64,000 nt of DNA from Ruminococcus sp. (GCA_017403985.1 JAFRDE010000018.1:55271-119270); one strand, 5' to 3'. Numbered from the stretch's first letter, positions 16,050 to 25,102 are shown. Notes: generated by a model from the letters alone, not told the origin. Made by a program: numbers and translations.

Positions 16050-17318
16050 TCATTTTTGATTCCCTTTGATCTTATCCCAGTAGGCTTTATACGCCTGCTC
16101 GGTCTTGTTGTCGCCGAACGCATAATAGGTGTGTCCGGCGATATCGTCGGGCAGGTACTGCTGGGGGATCCAGTGGTTCGGATAGCTGTGCGGATAGAGG
16201 TAATGCTGGCCCTTCACATCGCGTTCCTCACCATCGGCATGGACGTTTTGCAGCTGCCGCGGCACGACCTGACCTTTTCCCGCTCTGACGTCCTCCTGCG
16301 CAGCTGTGATCGCGTTCACGCCGGAATTGGACTTCGGTGCAAGACAGACCATGATCACCGCGTCTGCAAGCGGGATCCGCGCCTCAGGGAAGCCGACCTG
16401 CATCGCGATATCCACGCAGGACTTGACGATCGGAACGATCTGGGGATACGCCAGTCCGACGTCCTCGCACGCGCAGACGACCAGTCGGCGGCAGGCGGAG
16501 ATCAGATCGCCCGCCTCTACCAGCCGCGCCAGATAGAACAGCGCCGCGTCGACGTCGGAGCCGCGCATACTTTTCTGATACGCGGAGATAACATCATAGT
16601 GAGAATCGCCGTCGCGATCATAGCGCGCGCCGGAGCGCTGGGTCAGGGATTTCGCCAGCTCCTCGTCAACGGTAATGACCTCTTCCCCCTCCCCTGCCAA
16701 TACGCAGAGCTCGACGGCGTTGAGCGACTTGCGCACGTCGCCGCCGCAGGCGGAACAGATATGCGTCTTCGCCTCGTCGGAAAAGACGATCTCCTTGCCC
16801 TTTTCCTCACTCAGTACGCGGATGGCGCGATCGATCGCTTTCAGGATCTCGTCGGGCTCCACGGGACGGAACTCGAACACCGTCGAGCGCGAGAGGATCG
16901 CGTTATAGATATAGAAATAGGGGTTCTCGGTGGTGGAGGCGATCAGGGTGATCGAGCCGTTCTCGATAAATTCGAGCAGGGTCTGCTGCTGCTTTTTGTT
17001 GAGATACTGGATCTCGTCGAGGTACAGCAGAACGCCGTTGAGTCCCTCAAAGGTATTCAGCGAGGATACGATCTCTTTGATATCGGCGGTCGAGGCGGTG
17101 GTGCCGTTGAGCTTTTTGAAGCTGCGGTTCGTGATGCGCGCGATATAGGTGGCAAGGGTCGTCTTGCCCACTCCCGAAGGACCGTAGAATATTAAATTGG
17201 GGATGCTGCCGCTCTCAATGATCTTTCTCAGCGGCCGCCCGGGAGCTAAGAGCTCCTTTTGACCGACGATATCGTCAAGGCTTTCGGGGCGCAGTCGATC
17301 TGCAAGGGGAGTGTTCAT
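16050..17318 (-). CDS. rarA: Replication-associated recombination protein A (RarA/MgsA)
   Basis: AAA+ ATPase of the clamp-loader group that acts at stalled replication forks. Walker A GPSGVGKTT, Walker B LLYLDEIQ, sensor 1 STTENPYF and the arginine-finger region ILSRSTVFEF are clear in residues 40-150. The C-terminal MgsA domain has RGSDVDAALFYLARL, PEARIPLADAV and the final LPDDIAGHTYY. 422 residues, the normal size. The weak TCCGGAGG-like site lies just before the ATG. Likely monocistronic between a terminator and a repeat. Confidence 0.95.
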   Translation of the reverse strand: MNTPLADRLRPESLDDIVGQKELLAPGRPLRKIIESGSIPNLIFYGPSGVGKTTLATYIARITNRSFKKLNGTTASTADIKEIVSSLNTFEGLNGVLLYLDEIQYLNKKQQQTLLEFIENGSITLIASTTENPYFYIYNAILSRSTVFEFRPVEPDEILKAIDRAIRVLSEEKGKEIVFSDEAKTHICSACGGDVRKSLNAVELCVLAGEGEEVITVDEELAKSLTQRSGARYDRDGDSHYDVISAYQKSMRGSDVDAALFYLARLVEAGDLISACRRLVVCACEDVGLAYPQIVPIVKSCVDIAMQVGFPEARIPLADAVIMVCLAPKSNSGVNAITAAQEDVRAGKGQVVPRQLQNVHADGEERDVKGQHYLYPHSYPNHWIPQQYLPDDIAGHTYYAFGDNKTEQAYKAYWDKIKGNQK

Positions 17319-17335
17319 GATTTCCTCCGGAAAAA

Positions 17336-17466
17336 CAGTGAATAATGAAAACTGAAAAATGAATAATGGCGGTCACTCGCTGCGCTCGAACAATAATATT
17401 CGGGTGCGGGTGTCCCGCCATATATTATTCATTTTTAAGTCTTAAGTTTTCAGTTTTCAGTAATTA
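17336..17466. repeat. Palindromic composite repeat H2
   Basis: Left arm of 7-bp units (AATAATG, AAAACTG, AAAAATG, AATAATG) and right inverted arm (TATTCAT, TTTTAAG, TCTTAAG, TTTTCAG, TTTTCAG). The middle GGCGGTCACTCGCT...TCGGGTGCGGGTGTCCCGCC (about 17369-17418) is nearly identical to that at 57848-57900. Lies between rarA and glyA. Confidence 0.85.
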
Positions 17467-17478
17467 TTTCTCGAAATA

Positions 17479-18732
17479 TTATTCGTACAGCGGGTACTTC
17501 TCGCACAGCGCCGCTACCTTGGCGTTCACGGCGTCTTTATTGCCCTCGAAGTCCTTGATCACGAGGCTGATGCACTCGGCGATCACGTCCATATCCTCTT
17601 CTTTGAGACCGCGGGTCGTCACGGCGGCGGTACCGATACGGATACCGGAGGTGACGAACGGAGAGAGCGGCTCACCGGGGATGGTGTTCTTATTGACGGT
17701 GATATGCACTTCGTCGAGGTTATGCTCCAGCTCCTTGCCGGTCACGCCGTCCTCGCGCAGATCCATCAGCATGACATGGTTGTCGGTGCCACCGGATACG
17801 AGCTTATGACCGCGCTTGACCAGTCCGTCGGCGAGCGCCTTGCAGTTCTTGACGATCTGCTCGGCATACGCCTTGAACTCGGGCTGCATCGCCTCTTTGA
17901 AGCATACCGCCTTCGCAGCAATGATGTGCATCAGAGGACCGCCCTGCATACCGGGGAAGCACGCCTTGTCGATCGCCTTGGCGTACTCCTCCTTGCAGAG
18001 GATCATGCCGCCGCGGGGTCCGCGGAGAGTCTTATGGGTGGTGGTGGTGACAAAGTGAGCATAGGGAACCGGGCTGGGATGAACGCCGCCCGCTACAAGA
18101 CCGGCAATATGAGCCATATCGACCATCAGATAAGCGCCGACAGCATCGGCGATCTCTCTGAACTTGGCAAAATCGATCTCTCTGGGATATGCGGAAGCGC
18201 CGCAGACGATCATCTTCGGCTTGCATTCCTGAGCCAGTTCCATGACTTTATCGTAATCGATGCGGTGGGTCTCGGGATCAACGCCGTAGCTGACGACGTT
18301 GAAGTACTTGCCGCTGATGTTGACGGGCGAGCCGTGGGTCAGGTGACCGCCCTCGGAAAGATTCATGCCCATGATGGTATCGCCGGGCTGAAGCATCGCG
18401 AAGTAGACGATCTGGTTCGCCTGAGAGCCGGAATGAGGCTGAACGTTGGCGTGCTCCGCACCGAACAGCTCGCATGCACGCTTGCGGGCGATATCCTCGG
18501 CGATATCCACGGCAAAGCAGCCGCCGTAGTAACGCTTATTGGGATAACCCTCGGCATATTTGTTGGTGAGCACGGAGCCCATCGCCGCCATGACAGCGGG
18601 AGAAACAATGTTCTCGCTCGCGATCAGCTCGAGATTCTGACGCTGACGGGTCAGCTCCTTGTCCATCGCTTCGCCGATCTCTTCATCATAATTCTTGACA
18701 AATCCGATCGAATCCATTAAGTCCTTGTACAT
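17479..18732 (-). CDS. glyA: Serine hydroxymethyltransferase
   Basis: PLP enzyme interconverting serine and glycine with transfer of one carbon to tetrahydrofolate. The PLP lysine is in [27 protein letters not shown], the substrate-binding YGGC, and [13 protein letters not shown] are typical. 417 residues, the usual length. Start at 18732 is set by GGAGGTAT nine bases upstream; upstream codons in the frame belong to the intergenic region. A long inverted repeat lies between glyA and dusB. Confidence 0.96.
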   Translation of the reverse strand: MYKDLMDSIGFVKNYDEEIGEAMDKELTRQRQNLELIASENIVSPAVMAAMGSVLTNKYAEGYPNKRYYGGCFAVDIAEDIARKRACELFGAEHANVQPHSGSQANQIVYFAMLQPGDTIMGMNLSEGGHLTHGSPVNISGKYFNVVSYGVDPETHRIDYDKVMELAQECKPKMIVCGASAYPREIDFAKFREIADAVGAYLMVDMAHIAGLVAGGVHPSPVPYAHFVTTTTHKTLRGPRGGMILCKEEYAKAIDKACFPGMQGGPLMHIIAAKAVCFKEAMQPEFKAYAEQIVKNCKALADGLVKRGHKLVSGGTDNHVMLMDLREDGVTGKELEHNLDEVHITVNKNTIPGEPLSPFVTSGIRIGTAAVTTRGLKEEDMDVIAECISLVIKDFEGNKDAVNAKVAALCEKYPLYE

Positions 18733-18781
18733 ATTATACCTCCAAAAATATCTCAAATAAAAATCTATATGTAATCTTTCC

Positions 18782-18888
18782 GTAGGGACGACCATCGGTC
18801 GTCCGCCGACAGAAACGCTTTTTTCCTATCTGAGGCTCATTCTGTCCGCAATGTCCGTCATTCTCGGACGAGCAATGCTCGTCCCTAC
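18782..18888. repeat. GTAGGGACGA inverted repeat D1
   Basis: Starts GTAGGGACGACC and ends GGACGAGCAATGCTCGTCCCTAC, so the outer 10-12 bases are inverted repeats about 107 bp apart. The right end itself is a hairpin (GACGAGCAATGCTCGTC). A sister copy is at 49297-49405. Confidence 0.75.
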
Positions 18889-18902
18889 AATGAGCCCTGC
18901 GA

Positions 18903-19862
18903 TCATCTGCCTTTAATCTCCCTGATCAGGTTCTGAAGATCATCCAATGTCGTCATCGAAAACGCCATGTTCCTCAGCTTGGCGGCGTTTTTAACGCCCT
19001 TGATGTAATACGCGGTGTGCTTGCGCGCCTCGCGCATACCGATGTTTTCGCCTTTATATTTCACCACGGCTTGGATATGCCGCAGGAGAATATCACATTT
19101 TTCGTCTAAGGTCGGCGGGCCGAGAATAATTCCTTTATCGAAATATTCATTAATCTCACGGAACACCCACGGATTACCGAGGGCGCCGCGTCCGACCATG
19201 ATATAATCGCAACCGGTGTATTCGTATAGATACTGCGCTGATTTCGCGTCACATACGTCGCCGTTACCGATGACCGGGATCGTCAAAGCCTGTTTGACGG
19301 CGCGGATGATATCGTAGTTCACCGGCGGAGCGTAGAACTGTTCTTTTGTCCTGCCGTGAACGGTCACCGCCTGAGCGCCGTTTTGCTCGGCGATAGCCGC
19401 TACCTCGACCGCGTTGATGTGGTCTTTATCGAAGCCGGAGCGTATCTTCACCGTCACGGGGATATCCACCGCGCGGCTGACAGCCTGTACGATCCTGCCG
19501 CACAGGTCGGGATCGCGCATCAGCGCCGCTCCCGAACCGCTGCCCGCGATCTTGGGGGCGGGACAGCCCATGTTGATATCGATGACCTCGGGGCGGTATT
19601 GCAGGGCAAACCGTGCCGCGTCAGCCATCGTATCCGGTTCTGTGCCGAAGATCTGTACCGCGCAGGGGCGTTCGGCTTCGGATATCTCCATCAGCTCGGC
19701 GCTTTTTTTGGAGTGGTAGGCGATACCCTTGGAGCTGACCATTTCGCTCACGCAGTAGCCCGCGCCGAAATCCATGCACAGCTCGCGCATCGCTCGGTCG
19801 GCGACGCCTGCCATCGGCGCCAAGGCGGCATAGCCGCTCAGCTTGATATTGCCGATCTGCAT
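18903..19862 (-). CDS. dusB: tRNA-dihydrouridine synthase
   Basis: FMN- and NADPH-dependent enzyme that reduces uridines in the tRNA D-loop. The TIM barrel begins with YAALAPMAGVADRAMREL. DINMGCPAPKIAGSGSGAALMRD carries the conserved catalytic Cys region, and VTVHGRTKEQFY and IPVIGNGDV are FMN-binding segments. 319 residues. Start at 19862 follows a GGAG and lies one base after the upstream gene's stop (TAGTATG), so the two are coupled. The DusB subgroup is the usual one in Firmicutes; the subgroup call is less certain than the family. Confidence 0.93.
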   Translation of the reverse strand: MQIGNIKLSGYAALAPMAGVADRAMRELCMDFGAGYCVSEMVSSKGIAYHSKKSAELMEISEAERPCAVQIFGTEPDTMADAARFALQYRPEVIDINMGCPAPKIAGSGSGAALMRDPDLCGRIVQAVSRAVDIPVTVKIRSGFDKDHINAVEVAAIAEQNGAQAVTVHGRTKEQFYAPPVNYDIIRAVKQALTIPVIGNGDVCDAKSAQYLYEYTGCDYIMVGRGALGNPWVFREINEYFDKGIILGPPTLDEKCDILLRHIQAVVKYKGENIGMREARKHTAYYIKGVKNAAKLRNMAFSMTTLDDLQNLIREIKGR

Positions 19863-19863
19863 A

Positions 19864-20358
19864 CTAAGCTCCGCGGCGGCGGGTACGCTTGCTGACCAGC
19901 ACGCCGACGACGACCGCAATGCCCAGTGCAACGCACAGCCACATCACGATACCGGAGAACAGAGACGCGTCGGATACCGCTACCGTGGGCATCGGTACCG
20001 CGGTCGCCTCGACCACCTGCTGTGACGATACCTCGGGCAGCTCGCCGAGATGCTCGGGCTCCACATAGGAGGAAACCGCGTCCTCGTCGTAGCTGTAGAT
20101 ATAATCGTACCACTCGTTTTCCTGAGGCTCGGGTACCTGAGGCTGCTCGGGTGTAACCTGCGGATCTTCCGGTTGTTCCTGAGGAGTCTCGGGCTGCTCG
20201 GGCTGATTCTGCGGTTCCTGCTGAGGCGTTTCGACCTGTTCCTCCTGAACCTGCTCCTGTGCAGGCTCGGCGAAAACGGTCACTGCACCCACAGAAAAAA
20301 GGATACAGAGAGCAACCAACAAAGATGTGATGTATAAAAAAAGTCGTTGTTGTTTCAT
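19864..20358 (-). CDS. Membrane protein with Pro/Gln/Glu-rich exposed region
   Basis: 164 residues, unknown function. Signal peptide at 1-30 (FLYITSLLVALCILFSVGAV then FAEPA). Residues 31-85 are low-complexity Gln/Glu/Pro, then come a Tyr/Asp/Glu patch (WYDYIYSYDEDAVSSYVEPE) and a Ser/Val/Pro stretch. A C-terminal transmembrane helix (about 137-157) ends in KRTRRRGA. The layout (signal, stalk, single anchor with basic tail) suggests an extracellular domain anchored to the membrane. Gene start 20358 follows GAGGTTATT. It is coupled to dusB by a one-base gap, but no shared function is evident. Confidence 0.75.
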   Translation of the reverse strand: MKQQRLFLYITSLLVALCILFSVGAVTVFAEPAQEQVQEEQVETPQQEPQNQPEQPETPQEQPEDPQVTPEQPQVPEPQENEWYDYIYSYDEDAVSSYVEPEHLGELPEVSSQQVVEATAVPMPTVAVSDASLFSGIVMWLCVALGIAVVVGVLVSKRTRRRGA

Positions 20359-20395
20359 AATAACCTCAATAGATGGCTGTCGGATTCTGTTTTGA

Positions 20396-20440
20396 ATCAC
20401 TTCAACTTGCCACCGGTCACTTGTCACTAACCACTATTCC
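20396..20440. repeat. Heptamer tandem array H4
   Basis: Degenerate 7-bp units; on the minus strand they read GTGGTTA, GTGACAA, GTGACCG, GTGGCAA, GTTGAAG. The same units (GTGACCG, GTGGCAA, GTGACAA) occur at 26879-26958 in the other orientation. Confidence 0.8.
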
Positions 20441-20462
20441 ATCGTGTCATATTATAGCAAAG

Positions 20463-20489
20463 CCCCGGGCTTTTTGCAAGACCGGGGCG
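20463..20489 (-). terminator. Stem-loop downstream of spoIIP
   Basis: Stem GCCCCGG/CCGGGGC with a 13-base loop. On the minus strand CTTTGCT follows, a weak T-tract. It lies 73 bp past the spoIIP stop. Confidence 0.5.
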
Positions 20490-20562
20490 ATGAATTCGAC
20501 ATTATAACTAATCCCTGACAGTATCGGATGACTTTTTCTTTTGACTATGAATAAGTATAATT

Positions 20563-21618
20563 CTATGGACGCAATAAATCTGCCAGCGCAGTTCCTAAGT
20601 ACTCGCCGCTTCGGACGGCTTCCTCCACGGTATTCACCTCGGTGCCTACCTCGATCAGCAGCGATCCGTTGTTGAAATTCATGTTGTAGGTATACTCGCC
20701 GAAGTTCAGCGGGCGGGTCATATCGGGGTAGAGATCCTCGCATTTCTTTTGCAGCTGCATCGCAAAGATCAGGTTCTCGTCCCAAAAGTCGAAGCCGCCG
20801 TCGCTGTCGCAGCCCGCCATAATCATGATCTGTGCCGCTTTTTCGCCGTCATGCTCAAAGGTCGGCTTATACTTGACGCCCTCGTCGGTCGTCATCGAGT
20901 CGCGGTGAAGGTCGATCGTCACCTTGATGGACGGGTACTTTTCCTTATACGCGCAGATGGTCTCCCACGAGCGGGCATAGGAGCCCTCATAGGAGGGATA
21001 ATCATGGAGCGTCGTATCGTGCACGGCGCCGATCCCGTGCGCTTTGAGCGTTTCGACGATCTTCTCCCCTACCGCCGAGACGCCCAGATCGCCGTCGGTC
21101 GAGCGAGGATAATAATCGCTGTAATATTCGCCGGTATCCTCGATCAGATACCGCTCGCAGGCATGGGTGTGATACACCAGCACCTGCACCTCGTGATTGT
21201 TGTCAAGGGTAAAGGGCAATTCTGCAGACAGCAGGGACTCCACGTCCAAATCGACGTCCGTCGTATTGCGGATCATGAAATTGTCATAAGTCATGTTGCC
21301 GTTGGTGATCTTGAGCGCTTTGACGGGTAAGGCGTCGCCCTCGTGCGTGTTATCCTGCGGCTTTTCCGCGGTTTCCGCGGGCGCGGTCGGGGTCTCGGCA
21401 AGCGGGCGCGCAGGTTCCTTTACAACCGCTTCGGTCGCTTCCGTCTGCTCCGCCCGATCGGCGCTGCCGTTGACAAAGCTCAGCTTTCCCGAAAGCAGCG
21501 CCGCCTCATCCGCGAGCGCCAAGCAGGAGGACGCGCGATAGACCGCCATACTCAGGCACACCGCCATCATCAGCGTCAGCACACCGACCGCCGCCGCTGT
21601 TTTCCAATGCTTCTTCAT
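20563..21618 (-). CDS. spoIIP: Stage II sporulation protein P
   Basis: Membrane-anchored autolysin of the DMP complex (SpoIID-M-P) that digests septal peptidoglycan during forespore engulfment. 351 residues: N-terminal anchor helix (about 9-30), a Glu/Thr/Pro-rich spacer, then the amidase domain. The zinc ligands are likely in VYHTHACERY, IDLHRDS, and the C-terminal EVGTEVNTVEEA, with LGVSAVGEKIVETL typical of the family. Start 21618 is chosen for AAAGGTGAGAG upstream. It follows gpr by 65 bp, the same gene order as in many spore formers. Confidence 0.94.
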   Translation of the reverse strand: MKKHWKTAAAVGVLTLMMAVCLSMAVYRASSCLALADEAALLSGKLSFVNGSADRAEQTEATEAVVKEPARPLAETPTAPAETAEKPQDNTHEGDALPVKALKITNGNMTYDNFMIRNTTDVDLDVESLLSAELPFTLDNNHEVQVLVYHTHACERYLIEDTGEYYSDYYPRSTDGDLGVSAVGEKIVETLKAHGIGAVHDTTLHDYPSYEGSYARSWETICAYKEKYPSIKVTIDLHRDSMTTDEGVKYKPTFEHDGEKAAQIMIMAGCDSDGGFDFWDENLIFAMQLQKKCEDLYPDMTRPLNFGEYTYNMNFNNGSLLIEVGTEVNTVEEAVRSGEYLGTALADLLRP

Positions 21619-21645
21619 TCTCTCACCTTTTGCACATATTGGTAA

Positions 21646-21674
21646 AGAATATGCAAACAAGTGAAAAGATATAA
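21646..21674 (-). promoter_or_regulatory. Possible sigma-E-type promoter of spoIIP
   Basis: Minus strand TTATATC (21674-21668), 14-bp spacer, CATATTCT (21653-21646). It matches 5 of 7 and 6 of 8 positions of the sigma-E consensus with the correct spacing, and would start the transcript about 20 nt before the spoIIP ATG. In Bacillus spoIIP is in the sigma-E regulon. Tentative. Confidence 0.4.
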
Positions 21675-21683
21675 CCGGAACTG

Positions 21684-22568
21684 TTAAAGCAGATTCAGCA
21701 GGTCTTCCGTATCTATTTCCGTCTGAAGCGCCATGTTGACGGCAAGAGAGATCAGATGAGCGGCGCGGTCGATCAGAAGATCGACCTCCTTCGGGGTGAC
21801 CACCATGCTCCTGCCCTGCGGCGAAACAGCGTCGCAAAGCGTCATCCCCTCTTTTTCGTCGCTGATATCCAGCAGATCGAACGCGAGGGTCAGCGCGTCC
21901 ACTACCGTCGGCACACCGATCGCGATCACGGGAACGCCCATCGTATCCGCGTCGATCCGCACTCTGCGGTTCCCCACGCCCGCTCCGGGCGCGATACCGG
22001 TGTCGGAGATCTGGACGGTACAGCCGAGGCGCTCCAGCCGACGCGACGCGAGCGCGTCCATCGCGATCACCGCCGAGGGACGGATGTTCCTGATGATCCC
22101 CCGCAGCAGCTCGCCGGTCTCGATGCCGGTCTGTCCGGTGACGCCGGTGTTCACTACCGCAACCGCCCGGAGCTGATTCAATCCCGTGGAGCGAGCGATC
22201 TCGCCGGGGATGTGGCGCGTCGCCAGCACCTTGGAAGCCGCCTTCGGTCCCAGCGCGTCGGGCGTGATCTCAATATTTCCCAAGCCCGCCACCAGCACCA
22301 GTCCGTTGACGGGCAGCAGTCGGCGTATCTCCTCGGACAGTGCTTTGACACGCCTGTCCGTGTCGCGGATATTATCCGTCAGCGGCGGCAACCCTACGGT
22401 GATATAGGTGCCGACCGGCTTCTTCAGCAGCTGACCGGCGCGCGGCGTCCGGATGTGCAGCCGCTCGATCGGCAAGCCTTCTATCTCCTCCTCGCAGTAA
22501 TCCACGCCTTTGACGTCTTCTCCCAAAAGCTCGCGTTCCTCGACCGCGAGATCGGTCCTGCGTTCCAT
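21684..22568 (-). CDS. gpr: GPR endopeptidase (spore protease)
   Basis: Aspartate-type protease that degrades small acid-soluble spore proteins at germination; made as a zymogen in the forespore. The N-terminal RRTDLAVEEREL resembles the propeptide cleavage region. ITVGLPPLTDN, VAGLGNIEITPDALGPK, VNTGVTGQTGIET and IAMDALASRRLERLG are diagnostic. 294 residues from the ATG at 22568. An in-frame ATG at 22610 is rejected because it lies upstream of the transcript start expected from the sigma-G-type promoter. Followed by spoIIP. Confidence 0.94.
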   Translation of the reverse strand: MERRTDLAVEERELLGEDVKGVDYCEEEIEGLPIERLHIRTPRAGQLLKKPVGTYITVGLPPLTDNIRDTDRRVKALSEEIRRLLPVNGLVLVAGLGNIEITPDALGPKAASKVLATRHIPGEIARSTGLNQLRAVAVVNTGVTGQTGIETGELLRGIIRNIRPSAVIAMDALASRRLERLGCTVQISDTGIAPGAGVGNRRVRIDADTMGVPVIAIGVPTVVDALTLAFDLLDISDEKEGMTLCDAVSPQGRSMVVTPKEVDLLIDRAAHLISLAVNMALQTEIDTEDLLNLL

Positions 22569-22595
22569 TTCCTTTCCCCTCTTCGCTTTTTCCGT

Positions 22596-22624
22596 TATTA
22601 TGTGCGCCAATAATGTTTACATTC
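22596..22624 (-). promoter_or_regulatory. Sigma-G-type (forespore) promoter of gpr
   Basis: Minus strand GAATG (22624-22620), 17-bp spacer, CATAATA (22602-22596). The -10 matches the sigma-G form CATwmTA completely and the -35 matches gMATr. The expected start near 22590 leaves a 22-nt leader with GAGGGG before the ATG. gpr is a known sigma-F/G target in Bacillus. Confidence 0.7.
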
Positions 22625-22703
22625 GGATAAAAATATGTTAACATATGAAAAAGTTGAATGTGATATGGTATTCTTAGATTGATATCATCATTGGGAGGTC
22701 AAT

Positions 22704-24344
22704 GTGATCAGAAAATGTTTAGCCGCGGCACTGTCCTGCGTGATAATGCTGTCCGTGTCGTTATCGCCGGGCGCCGCCGAGATAGAAGACGCCGCGACCG
22801 GCGCGAATACACAAGCCGCGATCGTCGCCGCGGATTATGCCGAGGTCGGCGGCACGCTGGAACCGGAAGAAACACTGCCTTCCGCCTACAGCTCTGCGGA
22901 CGAAGGCTTCACTACACCCGTGCGCTCACAAAAATACAATACCTGCTGGGTATACAGCTCCACCGCCTCGATGGAGTCCCTGATGCTCAAAATCCGTTAT
23001 CCCTCTCAGCATCTGTCCACCATGCACATGAACTACTGGGGCTGCACGCTGGAAAACGGCAACGGCTGGCAGAGAGCTTATACCGCCGCGGGTTATCCTT
23101 ATATCGCGCTGGGATATCTGACCTCCTTCGGCTGTATCCCGGATAACGTATTCGATGAGAACAAAACCACCGCTGATTATGCCGCGATGAAGGATACGAT
23201 CTATCCCTATCAAGCGGCGGATTCCGTCATCTACCTCAACGGCAGCGATCGCGACACCATCAAAACCGCCATACAAACATACGGCGGCGTGGTCGGCAAC
23301 TTCCATTACGATGCCGCGACGTTGAACATGGCAACCTCCGCATACTATTACGATACGCCGGGGCTGACCACCGCTCAGCTGAACGGACACGCCATCGAGA
23401 TCGTCGGCTGGGACGACAATTATGCAGTGAACAACTTTGTCGAAGGGCATCAACCGTCCGCTGCCGGCGCGTGGCTGTGCAAAAACAGCTGGGGAACCTC
23501 TTGGGGGCGCGACGGATATTTCCGGATCTCCTATGAGGATCTTTACCTGTTCGATACCCGTTTCGGTCCGAGCTACGCCATCATGAGCAGCACGCCGATG
23601 ACGGCGAACAGCATGATCCGCCAGAACGAAAACTTCGGCTCAACGTATGAGTTCAACTACATACAGAAGCTGCGTCCCAACATGAAGAAGATGACCTACG
23701 CCAATGTATTCGACTTCTCGGACGGTTACGATCATATTGACAAGGTGGTATTCGAATCCACCTCAGAGGGCTCCTCATACACCGTCTATTATATCCCCGT
23801 CGACAGCGACGGCGCTCCCGTGACCGATACGAGCCGATGGATGCTGCTCGCGCAGGGAGTCATCGATCATCAGGGATATATCAGCGCAAACACCTATGGC
23901 TTTACCCCTTCCGATCAAAAAGGCTCGATCGGCATACAGATCGAGAAAAACAACACGAACACCTCCGATATCACGATCGGCTCCGACGAATGGCTGACGG
24001 TGGGCAGCAGGTATCTGTTCAAGCCGGATTCCACCTACGGTCAAAGCTATCTGATCGGCTATAAGACAGAGGCGATGGACGTCATGGACTTCTACAAGAA
24101 CAGTCTGGAGGACGAGATCGGCGGCACCTTTGTCATCAAGGCGTACTGTTCCAACGATGACAAGGAAGGCGACGTCGACCGCGACGGCGATTTTACGATC
24201 TTGGACGTCACGCTCGCTCAGCGGTATTTAGCGAACCTCATGCCGCTTGACGACGAACAGCTGCGGTTCGCGGATTTCGACAACAACAGTCATTTTGACA
24301 GCATCGACGTCACACTCATGCAGCGCCGACTCGCACATCTTTAA
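22704..24344 (+). CDS. Secreted papain-like cysteine protease with dockerin
   Basis: 546 residues. Signal peptide 1-25; C1A-like peptidase domain about 60-290 with catalytic Cys81 in NTCWVYSS, His229 in GHAIEIVGWDD and Asn261 in CKNSWGTSWGRDGYF; a beta-rich region (about 310-470) of the lectin-like type that often follows this peptidase in clostridial proteins; and a C-terminal dockerin with loops GDVDRDGDF and ADFDNNSHF, each followed by a D(V)T-QR helix. Starts with GTG at 22704, seven bases after GGGAGG. The dockerin suggests attachment to a cell-surface scaffold, so the protease may process or trim scaffold-associated proteins; its target is unknown. Confidence 0.9.
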   Translation: MIRKCLAAALSCVIMLSVSLSPGAAEIEDAATGANTQAAIVAADYAEVGGTLEPEETLPSAYSSADEGFTTPVRSQKYNTCWVYSSTASMESLMLKIRYPSQHLSTMHMNYWGCTLENGNGWQRAYTAAGYPYIALGYLTSFGCIPDNVFDENKTTADYAAMKDTIYPYQAADSVIYLNGSDRDTIKTAIQTYGGVVGNFHYDAATLNMATSAYYYDTPGLTTAQLNGHAIEIVGWDDNYAVNNFVEGHQPSAAGAWLCKNSWGTSWGRDGYFRISYEDLYLFDTRFGPSYAIMSSTPMTANSMIRQNENFGSTYEFNYIQKLRPNMKKMTYANVFDFSDGYDHIDKVVFESTSEGSSYTVYYIPVDSDGAPVTDTSRWMLLAQGVIDHQGYISANTYGFTPSDQKGSIGIQIEKNNTNTSDITIGSDEWLTVGSRYLFKPDSTYGQSYLIGYKTEAMDVMDFYKNSLEDEIGGTFVIKAYCSNDDKEGDVDRDGDFTILDVTLAQRYLANLMPLDDEQLRFADFDNNSHFDSIDVTLMQRRLAHL

Positions 24345-24360
24345 TCATCAGAAAATCACG

Positions 24361-24400
24361 CATCCCGGAACAGCTCATCGAGCCGCTCCGGGATGTTTTT
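24361..24400 (+). terminator. Shared terminator of convergent genes
   Basis: 9-bp stem CATCCCGGA/TCCGGGATG, 17-base loop, then TTTTT on the plus strand and ATTTTC on the minus strand. Confidence 0.85.
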
Positions 24401-24406
24401 ATCATA

Positions 24407-25048
24407 TCAACGATTCGGATAGATGTACCCCTGAAAGATCCAGTTCGCCCGCCCTGCCGACGGATCGTCCGCGGGAACGGTATCCATGTAGAATTCTTCG
24501 CCGCTGTAGGCGGAGTTGGACAGCAGCACCGTGTCGTCCTCAACGTCCTCCACCACCGCGACGTGACCGGGTCCGCCGTCGGCATACGCCCAGCAGGCGA
24601 TCGCGCCCTGCTCGGGTTCGTCGCCGTAATCATAGATATGATTCTCGGCGTTGTAATCGTACCATGTACACGCGTCATACGGCGAGAGTTCGGGCTTCTC
24701 TCCGCTGATCTCGTACGCTCTCCCCCACGCGTAGCAGGTGCAGTTCGGCATCCCGTAATCGGACGCGTAAAAGATGTTGTCCGACGAATAATAGCACGGA
24801 TCGTTCTTATCCGGTGCGGAAAGCCGCGGCGTATATTCGTCATGTTCCTGCAAATGCTCCTCGACTTCCGCGAGCGTCGGCAAAGGCTGTGTCGGTTCGG
24901 TCGCCGGTACCTGAGTCGGTTCCGCGACACTCTCTGACGCGGGCGGTATCGGCGAAGGAGCAGGCTCCTCATACATTGCGGCGGAGATCGCCGTGATCGT
25001 GCATGCCAGCAGCAGAAACACCAATACAAACGATACGGCTCTGTACAT
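24407..25048 (-). CDS. Secreted CHAP-domain protein
   Basis: 213 residues. N-terminal signal/anchor (about 5-25), a Pro/Thr/Ser/Glu linker (about 28-60), then a CHAP amidase/peptidase domain with catalytic Cys in NCTCYAWGRAYE and His in GPGHVAVVEDV. CHAP enzymes cut peptide stems or cross-bridges of peptidoglycan. Start at 25048 has GGAAGTG upstream; in-frame upstream ATGs (25063, 25120) lack one. Function could be cell separation or wall turnover; no immunity or secretion partner is adjacent. Confidence 0.8.
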   Translation of the reverse strand: MYRAVSFVLVFLLLACTITAISAAMYEEPAPSPIPPASESVAEPTQVPATEPTQPLPTLAEVEEHLQEHDEYTPRLSAPDKNDPCYYSSDNIFYASDYGMPNCTCYAWGRAYEISGEKPELSPYDACTWYDYNAENHIYDYGDEPEQGAIACWAYADGGPGHVAVVEDVEDDTVLLSNSAYSGEEFYMDTVPADDPSAGRANWIFQGYIYPNR

Positions 25049-25102
25049 TTCATCACTTCCCATGCTTTTTACATGATATGAAAACGATAAAACGCATATG
25101 AC

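Noticed and set aside
16056-17195. 379-codon plus-strand open frame opposite rarA
   Set aside because: Antisense shadow; no start signals and rarA motifs are intact.
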